Assembly: GCA_018402305.1 (NCBI GenBank)
Contig: JAGYJE010000004.1
Span: 145,082-209,081, forward strand
Reading direction: 5' to 3'
DNA length: 64,000 bases
Source: Puniceicoccaceae bacterium
Lineage (GTDB): Bacteria > Verrucomicrobiota > Verrucomicrobiia > Opitutales > Coraliomargaritaceae
Shown: positions 17,187 to 26,334 of the stretch, in pieces
Numbering within the stretch: position 1 is the first letter of the stretch
Layout of the letters: the number at the start of each line of letters is the position of its first letter
Position numbers and translations under genes: made by a program
The notes under the pieces: model-generated
Told to the model about the DNA's origin: nothing
The model's database searches: none
The model's input: only the letters and a program-made list of their open reading frames with translations

Positions 17187-18098
17187 TTAGTTTTTCGTCT
17201 CTGCTTCGAGCCTATTGAGATCTTTAGACGTCAGGAGGTCGATGAGCTTCTTCATAGCGGGCGTCAGCACACGGCCCTTGCGGTGAATGAGGGCGAGGGG
17301 GCGTTTGTAGGTCTTGTTTTCGAATTTAAGCACACTGAGCAAACCCTGCGCCTCCTCGCGGATGACGGTCGTTTGGGGTAGGATGGCGATACCCGCGTTG
17401 ATCTCAACGGCTCGTTTCACGGTCTCTACGTTATCAAACTCCATGACGGGCTCGATCTCTAGATTGGCTTCGCGGAAAATCTGGTCGGTCGCCTTACGGG
17501 TTGGGATGTCCGGTTCGAAGCCGATGAACTTCTGGGTGGCGAGCGCTTCCAGGTTGATCGTCTTCTTTTTGGCCAAGGGGTGTTCCGGGCTGACGACGAG
17601 GACGAGAATGTCGTCGTGAAAGGGCAGCACCTCCAGTTGTTTGTGCTTCAGCGGATAGGCGACGAGGCCGAGGTCGATGGAATTGGTCAAAATATCCTCG
17701 TAGACGTTGTTGGCGCGGCGGTATTCTATCCGGATGTTGACCTCGGGGTATTTGGTCAGGAAGACTTTGACGTAAGGCGGGAGCTCGTGCAGCCCGATAC
17801 TGTAAACAGTCGAGATGTGGATGGTGCCGCTGATGACTTTCTTCATCTCCTGCAGCTCGCTGTTCAGCTTGTCATAGAGGTAGAGGATTTCCTTGGCTGA
17901 TTGAAACAGCTTTTGTCCCTCCCGCGTGAGGCGGAATTGCTTTTGGCTGCGATCCACGATAAGGATGTTGAAATGCTTCTCCATCGCCCGCAGTTGTTGG
18001 CTGACCGCCGATTGTGTGATACCATTGAGCTTGGCGGCGCGGGAAAAGCTCTCGCTATCGACCAAATCTGAGAATATTTTGAAGTTTTCAACGTGCAT
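17187..18098 (-). CDS. LysR-family transcriptional regulator
   Basis: A 303-residue LysR-type regulator. The winged helix-turn-helix is at the N-terminus (FSDLVDSESFSRAAKLNGIT, then QSAVSQQLRAMEKHFNILIVDR). A linker helix and a periplasmic-binding-protein-like effector domain follow (GTIHISTVYSIGLHELPPYV, ILVLVVSPEHPLA, VEINAGIAILP). The fold resembles the CysL/CbbR branch, but the ligand cannot be read from sequence. It is divergent from yggS; its own start codon overlaps the dyad ATAC-CATCAT-GTAT (18097-18110), a possible autoregulatory site. Whether it controls cysJ/cysI is unknown. Confidence 0.92.
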   Translation of the reverse strand: MHVENFKIFSDLVDSESFSRAAKLNGITQSAVSQQLRAMEKHFNILIVDRSQKQFRLTREGQKLFQSAKEILYLYDKLNSELQEMKKVISGTIHISTVYSIGLHELPPYVKVFLTKYPEVNIRIEYRRANNVYEDILTNSIDLGLVAYPLKHKQLEVLPFHDDILVLVVSPEHPLAKKKTINLEALATQKFIGFEPDIPTRKATDQIFREANLEIEPVMEFDNVETVKRAVEINAGIAILPQTTVIREEAQGLLSVLKFENKTYKRPLALIHRKGRVLTPAMKKLIDLLTSKDLNRLEAETKN

Positions 18099-18110
18099 AC
18101 CATCATGTAT
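18097..18110. promoter_or_regulatory. Possible LysR operator dyad
   Basis: ATAC-N6-GTAT is a small inverted repeat overlapping the LysR start codon and facing yggS. The form is compatible with LysR-type T-N11-A boxes, but it is short and could be chance. Confidence 0.3.
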
Positions 18111-18193
18111 ATAACCCCCGCTTATGGGAAATCAAGTATAAATGAAGGAAATCTAATGTATCGAAAATTCACGTCTTGGATCCTTAATAGCTT

Positions 18194-18889
18194 ATGATCG
18201 ATTTTTCCCAATTTGAAGAAAACCTCCGCGCCGTTCGGGAGCGGATGGACCGGGCCTGCGCCGAGGCTGGCCGCGATGCCGGCGCCGTCGCGCTGCTTCC
18301 GGTCACAAAAAACCACCCGGTTGACGCGGTGGACTACGCACAGCGCTGTGGGTTGCGAGCGGTCGGGGAGAATCGTGTGCAGGAGGCAGCGGATAAGCAC
18401 AGCTGCTATGACGGCGGTGTCTACTGGGAGTTAATAGGCCATTTGCAGTCGAACAAGGCGCAGCAAGCCGTGGCGATCTTTGACCGGATCCAGTCGGTGG
18501 ATTCACTCAAACTGATGCGGCGGCTCGATCGCTTTGCGGGGGAAGCGGGCAAGCGCCTGCCTGTGCTCCTGCAATGCAACACCGGCGAGGACCCGAACAA
18601 ATACGGATTTGCGTCCGATGAAATGGCCCCGGTCTTGGAGGCCGCTCTGGGCATGGAGCATTTGCAGGTCGATGGGCTGATGACCATCGCGCCGCTCGAC
18701 GACGATTCGAATGTGGCCAAAGCCGCTTTTGATCGCTTGCGCGGCCTGCGTGACGCCCTGGCCGAGCAGTTTGGGGTGGGGTTGCCCGAGCTCTCCATGG
18801 GCATGACCGGTGATCTGGAGATCGCCATCGCGGCCGGGTCCACCCAGATCCGCGTGGGCACGGCGCTTTACGGAGAGCGGGACGGATAG
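18194..18889 (+). CDS. YggS/PLPBP family pyridoxal-phosphate homeostasis protein
   Basis: A 231-residue single-domain alanine-racemase-fold protein. The PLP-binding lysine is in LLPVTKNHPVDAV (Lys39). Later blocks are GENRVQEAADKH, WELIGHLQSNKA, LPVLLQCNTGEDPNKYGF, GLMTIAPL, LSMGMTGDLEIAIAAGSTQI and VGTALYGER, all diagnostic. Members buffer free PLP and affect amino-acid metabolism; no enzyme activity is firmly known. It starts 95 bases from the divergent LysR gene. Confidence 0.95.
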   Translation: MIDFSQFEENLRAVRERMDRACAEAGRDAGAVALLPVTKNHPVDAVDYAQRCGLRAVGENRVQEAADKHSCYDGGVYWELIGHLQSNKAQQAVAIFDRIQSVDSLKLMRRLDRFAGEAGKRLPVLLQCNTGEDPNKYGFASDEMAPVLEAALGMEHLQVDGLMTIAPLDDDSNVAKAAFDRLRGLRDALAEQFGVGLPELSMGMTGDLEIAIAAGSTQIRVGTALYGERDG

Positions 18890-19016
18890 TTGGGAGGTTT
18901 TCGGGACCTTTTCGGGACCTTTTGTTAAATAGGTATCGGTTTTTAGGATTGCCCGGCTTGGCGAGTCGCTTTGTTCTCGTCGGTTTTCGAGTATTTTCAC
19001 GACCAACCCTTCGACT

Positions 19017-22000
19017 ATGTATCTCAAAGAGATTGTTATCAGCGGCTTCAAGAGTTTCGCCGACCGCACCCGGCTGGACCTGCGGCAGGGCGTGACGGCG
19101 GTGGTCGGGCCAAACGGCTGTGGAAAGAGCAATATTGTCGATGCGATCCGTTGGGTCTTGGGCGAGCAGAGCGCGAAGGCCCTGCGCGGTGCCTCCATGC
19201 AGGATGTCATTTTCGAGGGCACGGATAAGCGCAAGGCCCTGCCGACCTGTGAGGTGGCGCTGACTTTTACCGACTGCGAGGGCGATCTCGGCACGCAGTT
19301 CAACGAAGTCGAGGTGTCGCGCCGCGTGACGCGTGACGGGGGCAGCGACTACTACATCAACGGGAAAGTATCCCGCCTCAAAGATATTCAGAGGCTCTTC
19401 GCCAACACGGGGGTGGGGCGGGTATCGTACTCTTTCATGCTCCAGGGGCAGATTGACCAGATTCTCTCGACGAATCCGGCGGAGCGGCGGACGATTTTCG
19501 AGGAGGCAGCGGGTATCACCCTCTACAAGGCGCAGCGTAAGGAAGCACTGGGCAAGCTGGCCTTGGTCGATGCCAACCTGGCGCGGGTCACCGATGTGAT
19601 CGAGGAGGTCTCCCGGCAGATCGGCTCGCTTAAGCGGCAGGCGAGCAAGGCGCTGCGCTACCAGCGGATCAAGCACCGCTTGACGCACCTGGATCTCGCA
19701 TTCAGCGCGCATCGCCATGCGGCGCTGAGTCAGTCAATCAGCGCCTTGGCGACCCGCGCCTCGGAACTCCGCAAACAAGTCGAGGCGCAAAATACAGCTC
19801 TCGAGCGCGACGAGTCTGTGCTGGTGGAGAAGAAAGCCCAGCGCACGGAGCTTGCGGAAAAAATGGAAGCGCTGCAGCAGCGGGTCTATAATCTCCGGTC
19901 CGAGAAGGAGAATGCCGATAACCAGTCGGAGTTTTCCACGATCCGCTCCAAAGATCTCGATACGCGGATCGTTGAGTTTCAAAAAGAAGTCGCGGATCTG
20001 GAAAAGCAGAAGTCGGACCTCGCGAAGCGGGCCAAGGACGAGACGGAGAACAAGCAGCTGCAGCTCGGTGTGGTGGATGATTCCGATCGCATCTTCCGCG
20101 AGCGGAACAATGATTTGATCCTCGCCCAGGAAAAGCTGGGCGAGATGGAGGGCGAGCTGCAGAAGCGTCGTCAGGACGTGCTTCACGCGGAAAACCGGAT
20201 CAACCGGGCCCGTTCCCGCTGCACCACGCTCGAAGTGGATTTAAAGACTTATCAAGTAAAACATGGGTCTCTCACGGAAACCACGATTGCCTTGAAAGAG
20301 GAGGTCAGTGTTCTGGAAAAAGGGCTGGCCGACATTCAACGGATTTTAGAAAAGCGTCGTGCCGAGCAGGTGGCCAGTGAGGCGGCCGTTGAGGTGGCCC
20401 GCAGCGATTCCCGGGAGATTTTGGCGCAGTTTCGTGCCTTGCAGGAGCGCATCCAGGATCAGGACCGGGGTATTGCGCGCAAAACGGCACAGCTCAACGT
20501 ATTGGAGGGCCTGCAAGCGAAGTTCGAGGGCTTTGGCGAAGGCGCCAAGGCGATCCTTGGGGGCAAGCTGAGTGAGGTGGTCACCAAGGACGGCGTATCG
20601 ATCATCTCGAAGGAACTCAGTGTGGAGAGTGCCTACACAACGGCTCTGGAGACACTGCTCGGGTCGGCAGCGGATACGCTTTACATCGGTGATTCAGGGA
20701 AAGCGCTTTCGGTGCTGGGCAAGCTGGATGCCGACGTGATGGGGCGGGCCTGTCTGCAAATTGACTGGGAATCCGGCGTGGCCGAGCCACAGGGCGAACT
20801 TCCAGATGGCCTCGTCAGTGCGCAAGCAGTTGTAACGGTGCGACAGCCCGAGTTGCAGGCACCTGTGGAGCGCCTGCTCAATGGCTGTTACTTCGCGGAG
20901 AGCCTCGAAACTTTTCTTGATTTTTGGAAAGCGCAGCCCAGCTTCAACTTTCTTCTTGTGGCAACGCGTAGCGGCGAGCTGGTCGATTGCCGGGGCCTCA
21001 TTCATGGGGGGCGCACATCGGGTAAGAAGTCGTCGAGCGTGCTGGAGCGCGAGTCGGAGATCCGCCGGCTGCGCAAGGAAATCGAGGCTGAGCGGATCGC
21101 CCTGAACCAATTGAGGGAGGAAGCGGGAAATCTTGACGAGCGACGCAATGCGGCGGAGGCCACGGTGGAGTCGCAGCGCAAGCGTCAGAGTGAGCTCGCC
21201 AGCGAAGTTTCCGGCCTCGTCGCCGAGGAGCGCAATCAAGCACAAAAAATCGAGCACAACGCCCGCAACCGGAGTCAGGCAGAGGACGAAATCGCCCGAC
21301 TCGATGGAAAGCACGGCGATTCCGTGACCGAGCTTGAGAAAGCGAAAGAAGAACTGGCCTCAGCGGAAAAAGGTCTGCAAGAGGAGCGGCAGGGCGGCAC
21401 CGATTTGGAGGCAGCCATTGCGCGGGCCCGTGAAGAGCGCGATCATAAGCGCGAGGCGCTTGCCGATGTGCGCTTGGAGCTGGCGGAGAAGAAGCAGCGT
21501 CTCGAATCCGCTGACCGGGCTCTCGGGGAGGTGCAGCGCGAGACGGCTAATTTGCAACACCGCATTCTGCGCCGTTATCAGGAGATTGACAGTCTGAACG
21601 AGCAGATCACCCAACTCAAGCAAGCCGCCCAAGAGCAGGCTGGTAAAAGTGCCGAGCTCGAAAAGACCTTAAGCGTCGCGACGGAGGCATTGGAGGGGGA
21701 CCGCCAGCAGCTCAAAGCGCTGGATACACAGATTCATGAGATCGATAATGGCCTGAGCGACCGCCGAAGTGAGAGCCGGAACGCCGACCAGGAATTGACG
21801 AAACTGGAGATCCGCCTCGCGGAGGAGCGCTCCCAGCTCGGCTTTCTGCAAAGCGCCGCGCAGGATGACTACCAACTCGACCTCGCTGAAGTCGACTGGA
21901 AGGCAGAGCTTTGGGAGGGCAACGTGGAGTTTGAGAAGCGGGTCAATCTCGATGATTTGGACGACCCCGACCAACTCGCTGCCCAGCCGAAGAATGAACG

Positions 22001-22724
22001 GCGCGACCCCACCGAAGATGAACTTGCCGAGATGGACGCGACCGACTGGTCTGCAGTCGAAGAAGAAGTCAGTGAGCTGAAGGGGCGAATCGCCAACATG
22101 GGGCCGGTCAATTTGGAGGCGATCAGCGAGTATGCCGATTTGAAAGAGCGGCATGACTTCCTGAAAAACCAGAGCGAAGACCTCTGGAACTCAAAAAACA
22201 AATTGGTCGAGACGATCGACGAGATCAACGAGACCTCGCAGACGCTGTTCCGCGATACTTTCGAGCAGGTCCGGCGCAACTTTGCCTTCACCTATGAGAA
22301 AATTTCCGGTGGGGGTGACTCGGACCTGCAACTCATCGACTCGGAAGACCCGCTTGAGTCCGGGATCGAAATCATCGCGCGCCCTCCGGGGGTGCGTTTG
22401 AAGAGCGTCAGTTTGCTTTCCGGCGGCCAGCGGACGATGGCTGCCGTGGCCCTGCTCTTTGCCATCTATATGGTCAAGCCCAGCCCCTTCTGCGTGCTTG
22501 ACGAAATCGATGCTGCCCTGGACGACGCCAATATCGGTCGGTTTTGCGATATCTTGCATGGGTTTACCGACAAATCGCAGTTCCTGATTATTACGCACAA
22601 TAAGCGCACGATCTCCAATGCCGATACGGTCTTCGGGGTCACCATGCCCGAGCGCGGTGTCTCCACGCTTCTCTCCATGCGCTTCAATAAAGACGCCAAG
22701 CGCCCAGAAGGAATCAGCGCGTAG
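19017..22724 (+). CDS. smc: Chromosome partition protein SMC
   Basis: SMC forms the condensin-like complex with ScpA/ScpB that compacts and segregates the chromosome. The 1235 residues start MYLKEIVISGFKSFADRTRL and continue with Walker A GPNGCGKSN (31-38). A long coiled coil follows, then a hinge near residues 500-660 (FEGFGEGAKAILGG to ESLETFLDFW and LVDCRGLIHGGR), then the return coiled coil. The C-terminal head has SLLSGGQRTMAAVALLFAIY (ABC signature) and PFCVLDEIDAALDDANIGRF (Walker B and D-loop). An acidic insert (RDPTEDELAEMDATDW) sits just before the head. The gene is complete with normal family length. Confidence 0.97.
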   Translation: MYLKEIVISGFKSFADRTRLDLRQGVTAVVGPNGCGKSNIVDAIRWVLGEQSAKALRGASMQDVIFEGTDKRKALPTCEVALTFTDCEGDLGTQFNEVEVSRRVTRDGGSDYYINGKVSRLKDIQRLFANTGVGRVSYSFMLQGQIDQILSTNPAERRTIFEEAAGITLYKAQRKEALGKLALVDANLARVTDVIEEVSRQIGSLKRQASKALRYQRIKHRLTHLDLAFSAHRHAALSQSISALATRASELRKQVEAQNTALERDESVLVEKKAQRTELAEKMEALQQRVYNLRSEKENADNQSEFSTIRSKDLDTRIVEFQKEVADLEKQKSDLAKRAKDETENKQLQLGVVDDSDRIFRERNNDLILAQEKLGEMEGELQKRRQDVLHAENRINRARSRCTTLEVDLKTYQVKHGSLTETTIALKEEVSVLEKGLADIQRILEKRRAEQVASEAAVEVARSDSREILAQFRALQERIQDQDRGIARKTAQLNVLEGLQAKFEGFGEGAKAILGGKLSEVVTKDGVSIISKELSVESAYTTALETLLGSAADTLYIGDSGKALSVLGKLDADVMGRACLQIDWESGVAEPQGELPDGLVSAQAVVTVRQPELQAPVERLLNGCYFAESLETFLDFWKAQPSFNFLLVATRSGELVDCRGLIHGGRTSGKKSSSVLERESEIRRLRKEIEAERIALNQLREEAGNLDERRNAAEATVESQRKRQSELASEVSGLVAEERNQAQKIEHNARNRSQAEDEIARLDGKHGDSVTELEKAKEELASAEKGLQEERQGGTDLEAAIARAREERDHKREALADVRLELAEKKQRLESADRALGEVQRETANLQHRILRRYQEIDSLNEQITQLKQAAQEQAGKSAELEKTLSVATEALEGDRQQLKALDTQIHEIDNGLSDRRSESRNADQELTKLEIRLAEERSQLGFLQSAAQDDYQLDLAEVDWKAELWEGNVEFEKRVNLDDLDDPDQLAAQPKNERRDPTEDELAEMDATDWSAVEEEVSELKGRIANMGPVNLEAISEYADLKERHDFLKNQSEDLWNSKNKLVETIDEINETSQTLFRDTFEQVRRNFAFTYEKISGGGDSDLQLIDSEDPLESGIEIIARPPGVRLKSVSLLSGGQRTMAAVALLFAIYMVKPSPFCVLDEIDAALDDANIGRFCDILHGFTDKSQFLIITHNKRTISNADTVFGVTMPERGVSTLLSMRFNKDAKRPEGISA

Positions 22725-22741
22725 GCAGCGCCTCCGCTTGG

Positions 22742-22851
22742 GCGTGGCGTGCGAGCTCGCTCGCGCTTGCGGCGTTGTCGGCGCTGCGGTGCTTGAGCGT
22801 GGCGTGCGAGCTTGCTCGCGCTTACGGCGTTGTCAGCTCTGCGGTGCTTGG
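22742..22851. repeat. Two tandem 55-base palindromic units
   Basis: Copies at 22742-22796 and 22797-22851 begin GCGTGGCGTGCGAGC and differ at a handful of positions. Each carries the palindrome GCGAGCTCGCTCGC or its variant. Further on (22858-22880) another GCCTGCGCGAGCGCAG appears. From about 22885 to 22965 there is a decayed series of GGACCAAGCCC / GGGACCATGCCC units. The block fills the convergent gap between smc and the desaturase gene and may help terminate both transcripts. Confidence 0.8.
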
Positions 22852-22962
22852 GCTGACGTCAGAGCCTGCGCGAGCGCAGACACCACATTTACCATTGACC
22901 ACCACCGACGGACGATGGACCAAGCCCAGGGCCAAGCTCGGGACCAAGCCCGGGACCATGCC

Positions 22963-24072
22963 CTAGTGGGCAAACTCGTATTGCTGGGCAGCTTGGCGGG
23001 TGAGGGCGACCCACTGATCCCAGGTTTCCTTGAGTGAAGCACGCAGGCGCTTTATCTCTAGCTGGATGTGCTTGCGCTGCTCGGCGCTGGCTTGCTTGAG
23101 CTCGCGCACCTTGACCATGAGGGCCGAGGCCTGCTCCTCGAATACGGCAGAGAGCTGCTCCAGTTTAGCCTTCAGTTCGGTGGCATACTCATCCATCTCC
23201 TGGCTAATGTGATCCAGGATCATTCGCTTGTCGCGGGAAACAAGCGATTTCTGCACAGTGACTTCATTAATGGCACGAAGCCCCTTCACCAGGCCGAGCT
23301 TGGAGGCGACCCAGATCGTCCATTTGGACGGGTCGAAGTGATACCAGCGAATGCCGTTCCGATAATCGGCGGCGAAGGCGTGGTGGTAGTTGTGGTAGCC
23401 TTCGCCGAAGGTAAGGACCGCCATGATGGCGTTGTCCACAGCGCTCAACTCACGGGCGTAGGTCTTGGAGCCGTAGGTGTGGCAGAGCGAGTTAATAAAC
23501 CAGGTGCAGTGGTGGATCATCGCCATACGAAGTAGAAAACCCATGTAAAATGAGGCCAGCGCGCTGCCGGTAAGGGCCCAGCCGAGGAAGAAGACGGCCA
23601 CGTTCACACCGATCAGGAAGTGCGGGTAGTATTTGTCCTGCAGCATGACGCGCGGGTTCTTCATCAAATCCGCGACGAGGCTCTTGTCGAAATCCCGCTT
23701 GTAATCAAAGAGCCACAAAATGTGGGCATACCAAAAGCCCTTTTCGATCGAGTAGGGGTCCTTATCGGTATCGACGTGGTTGTGGTGGATCCGGTGGTCG
23801 TGGGACCACTTGAGGGCCGACATCTCAAACGCCAGCGCCGAGCTGAGCAGAACGCACCACTCAAAGAAAGGGTTCGCCGAGTAAGCCTTGTGGGCGTAGA
23901 GGCGGTGATAGCCGACGGTGATCGACATGCCACCAAGAATGTAAGTGACGAGAAAGAGAGCAACAGCCGTCCACGAAAACACGCTGATAAAGGCAGGCAG
24001 CAGCAAGACCAGCGCAAGGTGGTAGGCGACGACAAAGGCGAACAGGTCCCAGTTTTTAATCTTCATATCCAA
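22963..24072 (-). CDS. Membrane fatty-acid (acyl-CoA type) desaturase with C-terminal coiled coil
   Basis: A 369-residue di-iron desaturase that introduces a double bond, probably delta-9, into membrane acyl chains. Hydrophobic segments alternate with the three histidine boxes HRLYAH (56-61), HRIHH (93-97) and HNYHH (near 225), all complete, plus the WSHDHRIHH-NHVDTDKDPY pattern typical of acyl-CoA/lipid desaturases. After the catalytic part, residues of about 285-365 form a charged heptad-like helix (MDEYATELKAKLEQLSAVFE, VRELKQASAEQRKHIQLEIK) not needed for catalysis in ordinary members. It is convergent with smc. Confidence 0.92.
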   Translation of the reverse strand: MDMKIKNWDLFAFVVAYHLALVLLLPAFISVFSWTAVALFLVTYILGGMSITVGYHRLYAHKAYSANPFFEWCVLLSSALAFEMSALKWSHDHRIHHNHVDTDKDPYSIEKGFWYAHILWLFDYKRDFDKSLVADLMKNPRVMLQDKYYPHFLIGVNVAVFFLGWALTGSALASFYMGFLLRMAMIHHCTWFINSLCHTYGSKTYARELSAVDNAIMAVLTFGEGYHNYHHAFAADYRNGIRWYHFDPSKWTIWVASKLGLVKGLRAINEVTVQKSLVSRDKRMILDHISQEMDEYATELKAKLEQLSAVFEEQASALMVKVRELKQASAEQRKHIQLEIKRLRASLKETWDQWVALTRQAAQQYEFAH

Positions 24073-24239
24073 TTTTTAGTGTAAATGCTGATTCGTTTTA
24101 CGTGAACGATTGAATCAATCAAGACGGAAGTCTACGCCTTTCCGCGCGGAAATCAAACAGAATAGACCGACCGCAAACCTGAATAAGGCTGCCGGATGAA
24201 GTGCGTAAGCGGGGCTGATGTCAACAATTTAGCCGCCCT

Positions 24240-25268
24240 CTAGTCGAGCCCAACGGCCAGCTGATTCTGGATCTGGTTGGCTTCGTCGCGTATTTCCAGT
24301 GTGACGGCAGGGCGTTCACCGGACCAGTCGATGCGAAGGAGGCCGAAGCCCAAGCCAGTGAAGACCTCGCCTTTCCGCAGGCGGTTCGGCTCGCCCGGAA
24401 AGCTGTCCCAAGCATGGGTCAGCCCGCTGGAGGTGATGTCGGCGAGGGGGTAGTCCAGCCCCGAATCCTCAAGAACGGAAATCTCATGGATATGCCGGTC
24501 TCCGGAAAGGAGAACGGTCATAATGGAACTCTTGGCAATTTGCTCGAGGAGCCAGCTTTGTTCCTCCGGATAGTCGGCCCATTTCTCCCAGCGGTGCTCG
24601 GCCGAGAGGATCTGGATGCCGCTGACGATGAGATGGAGGTCGGCAGTGCTAGCGCTCAGTGTCGCTGCAAGCCAGTCACGTTGCGCCTCGCCGAGCAGGC
24701 TGGGCTCGTCCGCCTTTTCGCCCGTGGCGAAGTAACGGTTGTCGAGCAGGATGACCTTCGTCCGCTGTCCTTCCGGTCCGAAATCATAGGCCCCATAGAG
24801 CCCCTCGCGGGTCCAACGGGGGTCACCAATTGGCACCTCCAGGAAACTCAGTGCGAGATCGCGGGTGACTTCCTTTAACTCGTAGTCCGCACCGGCATTG
24901 TTGCGCCCAAAGTCGTGGTCGTCCCAGGTGCCGAGGATGGCAAAGCGCTCGCGGAAGGCGGCATAATCCGGTCGGTTGAACTGGGCGGCATAGCGCTTGG
25001 TCACCCAGGCACGGTTGATCGTATATTTCTTCCGTTCGCCCCCGGGTGGCGCATACCAATCCGCGTAGATGTTATCGCCCGCCCAGATCCAAAGGTCGGG
25101 ACTGTGGCTCGTAATGACCGGCCAGAGCGGCTGGGGCAGTTCGTCTCGACTGCAGGAACCAAAGGCCACCACTTCCAGTGGCTGGCTGAAATCGTCCGGA
25201 AATTTGGCCAGGAGGTTGCTGGCGAGGGCAAGGCATAGAAGTAGGGATGTGGCGTGGCGAATCGGCAT
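24240..25268 (-). CDS. PhoD-like metallophosphatase, secreted
   Basis: A 342-residue protein of the alkaline phosphatase D/metallophosphatase family. ATG 25268 begins a signal peptide MPIRHATSLLLCLALASNLL. Metal-binding blocks follow in the usual order: VVAFGSCSRDE, WAGDNIYADWY, LGTWDDHDFGRNNAG and LLSGDRHIHE. The short length and the KYTINRAWVTKRYAAQFNRP segment resemble the small PhoD-like proteins of planctomycetes and verrucomicrobia. A longer in-frame extension to 25427 runs through a dispersed repeat and is unlikely to be translated. The substrate is unknown; phosphate diesters are likely. Confidence 0.85.
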   Translation of the reverse strand: MPIRHATSLLLCLALASNLLAKFPDDFSQPLEVVAFGSCSRDELPQPLWPVITSHSPDLWIWAGDNIYADWYAPPGGERKKYTINRAWVTKRYAAQFNRPDYAAFRERFAILGTWDDHDFGRNNAGADYELKEVTRDLALSFLEVPIGDPRWTREGLYGAYDFGPEGQRTKVILLDNRYFATGEKADEPSLLGEAQRDWLAATLSASTADLHLIVSGIQILSAEHRWEKWADYPEEQSWLLEQIAKSSIMTVLLSGDRHIHEISVLEDSGLDYPLADITSSGLTHAWDSFPGEPNRLRKGEVFTGLGFGLLRIDWSGERPAVTLEIRDEANQIQNQLAVGLD

Positions 25269-25507
25269 GGTTGGAAAAATGGTCAACCAGCGGGCCGGTG
25301 CAAGCAGCGAAGTGCGAAAGTTCACCGGCTGAATAGCCGGGAGCCCTTGGCGCGGCACGGATGTCGCTAACCCAAGCAAAAGGAGCAGCGGCATCCTGCC
25401 GGTGAGGAACTCGGATAAGTCGCTCACCTGCGACGAGCTCAGAGAAGTCCTGTTGATTTTTAGAGTTTTTGGGGCGGGTTGTCGGGTTGTCCTGCTCCGA
25501 CTGGGGT
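25269..25507. other. Intergenic: repeat fragment and terminal attC-like site
   Basis: 25372-25405 carries AGCAAAAGGAGCAGCGGCAT, a piece of the dispersed repeat found in full at 51.4, 54.6 and 55.6 kb. 25440-25507 holds the far-end attC-like sequence of the integron, with GTTTTTGGGGCGGGTTGTCG and the half-site GGTTGTCCTGCTCCGACTGG at 25485-25504. The partner half on the left is not clear. Confidence 0.55.
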
Positions 25508-25837
25508 TTATGGTGCAAACATTTCTGCGAGAGAATCTAAAACTTTGCTTTGGGTGACCTGTGATAAGTTTCCTAATTTCTTCACCATTCTGCTTTTATC
25601 AATAGTCCTAATTTGATCCAAAACAACCTGACCCTTTACGCCCTGAAACTGACAAGGAATTCTGGTGGGATAGCTATTTCCTTTGGAGGTCATGGGCGCA
25701 ACAATCACCGTAGAGATGTGGCGATTCATCTCATTGGGTGAGATAATTAAACATGGCCTTGTTTTTTTAATCTCACGCCCTTTCGTCGGGTCTAGAGAAA
25801 CCAGGTAAACGTCAAATCTTCTCACTTCCATTCCCAT
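25508..25837 (-). CDS. mazF: MazF/PemK-family mRNA interferase toxin
   Basis: About 109 residues with the MazF signature: RRFDVYLVSLDPTKGREIKK, then RPCLIISPNEMN (substrate-binding loop), STVIVAPMTSK, and GQVVLDQIRTIDKSRMVKKL. MazF toxins cleave RNA at short sequences when the antitoxin is degraded. It overlaps the upstream mazE gene by 16 bases (or 10 if ATG 25831 is used). It lies as the distal cassette of the minus-strand integron array and has its own antitoxin, as cassette TA modules usually do. Confidence 0.93.
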   Translation of the reverse strand: MGMEVRRFDVYLVSLDPTKGREIKKTRPCLIISPNEMNRHISTVIVAPMTSKGNSYPTRIPCQFQGVKGQVVLDQIRTIDKSRMVKKLGNLSQVTQSKVLDSLAEMFAP

Positions 25838-26079
25838 TCAGTTTCGTCCCAATCGTTGGACAGGGTTCCATACTCAGATTGAAGCACATCATCCCTTTTT
25901 TTCGCCATCAAACTGAACGATTCGTCCCAGCTTGCTCTTGGCCTTGAACTTGAACGCACCACCAGTCGATGGTTCTCTACTTCAAGTTCGACTTCATTCG
26001 TAAATCCGCATTGTTCAAAAACTGGCTTAGGAATACGAATTCCCCGAGAGTTTCCGATTTTTACAATAGCTGCTTTCAT
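25822..26079 (-). CDS. mazE: MazE/AbrB-type antitoxin
   Basis: An 85-residue swapped-hairpin AbrB DNA-binding domain (AAIVKIGNSRGIRIPKPVFE) followed by an acidic C-terminal tail rich in D/E/W, which in MazE wraps and neutralises MazF. It directly precedes and overlaps mazF. The fold predicts autoregulation through binding near the start at 26079. Confidence 0.92.
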   Translation of the reverse strand: MKAAIVKIGNSRGIRIPKPVFEQCGFTNEVELEVENHRLVVRSSSRPRASWDESFSLMAKKRDDVLQSEYGTLSNDWDETEWEWK

Positions 26080-26109
26080 GTGAATACAAAGTAATTACAC
26101 CCAGCATCA

Positions 26110-26190
26110 GCACAAGTTTTATTTTTGCTTTTCCAATCGGGGAGCTCACTCGCGCGGCTTGTCCGCGTTGAGTGCAGCGTCTGGTTGTGC
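26110..26190 (-). other. attC-like site of the zeta-kinase cassette
   Basis: On the minus strand it opens with GCACAAC (26190-26184), the exact complement of this cassette's left boundary GTTGTGC (26863-26857). It continues CAGACGCTGCACTCAACGC, like the relE and SHD1-like attC sites. The second half has diverged; the next cassette appears to begin at CTTGTGC (26116-26110). The site overlaps the last codons of the 62-aa gene. Confidence 0.7.
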
Positions 26191-26334
26191 TTTCAGTTCT
26201 GGGCTGACGAACACGATGGCTCCATCTCTCCAGACCGGTATCTGCAACCCAAAGCGGGCGGCTCGTTCACGGGCGACAACTGCCGCACGGCGCATACTTT
26301 TGAGTGCTAAATCTTTCTCTTCCGTGTCTTTCAT
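26146..26334 (-). CDS. Small protein coupled to zeta-like kinase, 62 aa
   Basis: Starts at 26334, overlapping the kinase stop by 4 bases. The first 40 residues form a basic amphipathic stretch (DLALKSMRRAAVVARERAAR, FGLQIPVWRDGAIVF). The last 15 or so are encoded by the attC site. Similar small proteins follow zeta-like kinases in many bacteria and may be the antidote, but that is inference. It is not an epsilon homologue that I recognise. Confidence 0.65.
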   Translation of the reverse strand: MKDTEEKDLALKSMRRAAVVARERAARFGLQIPVWRDGAIVFVSPELKAQPDAALNADKPRE

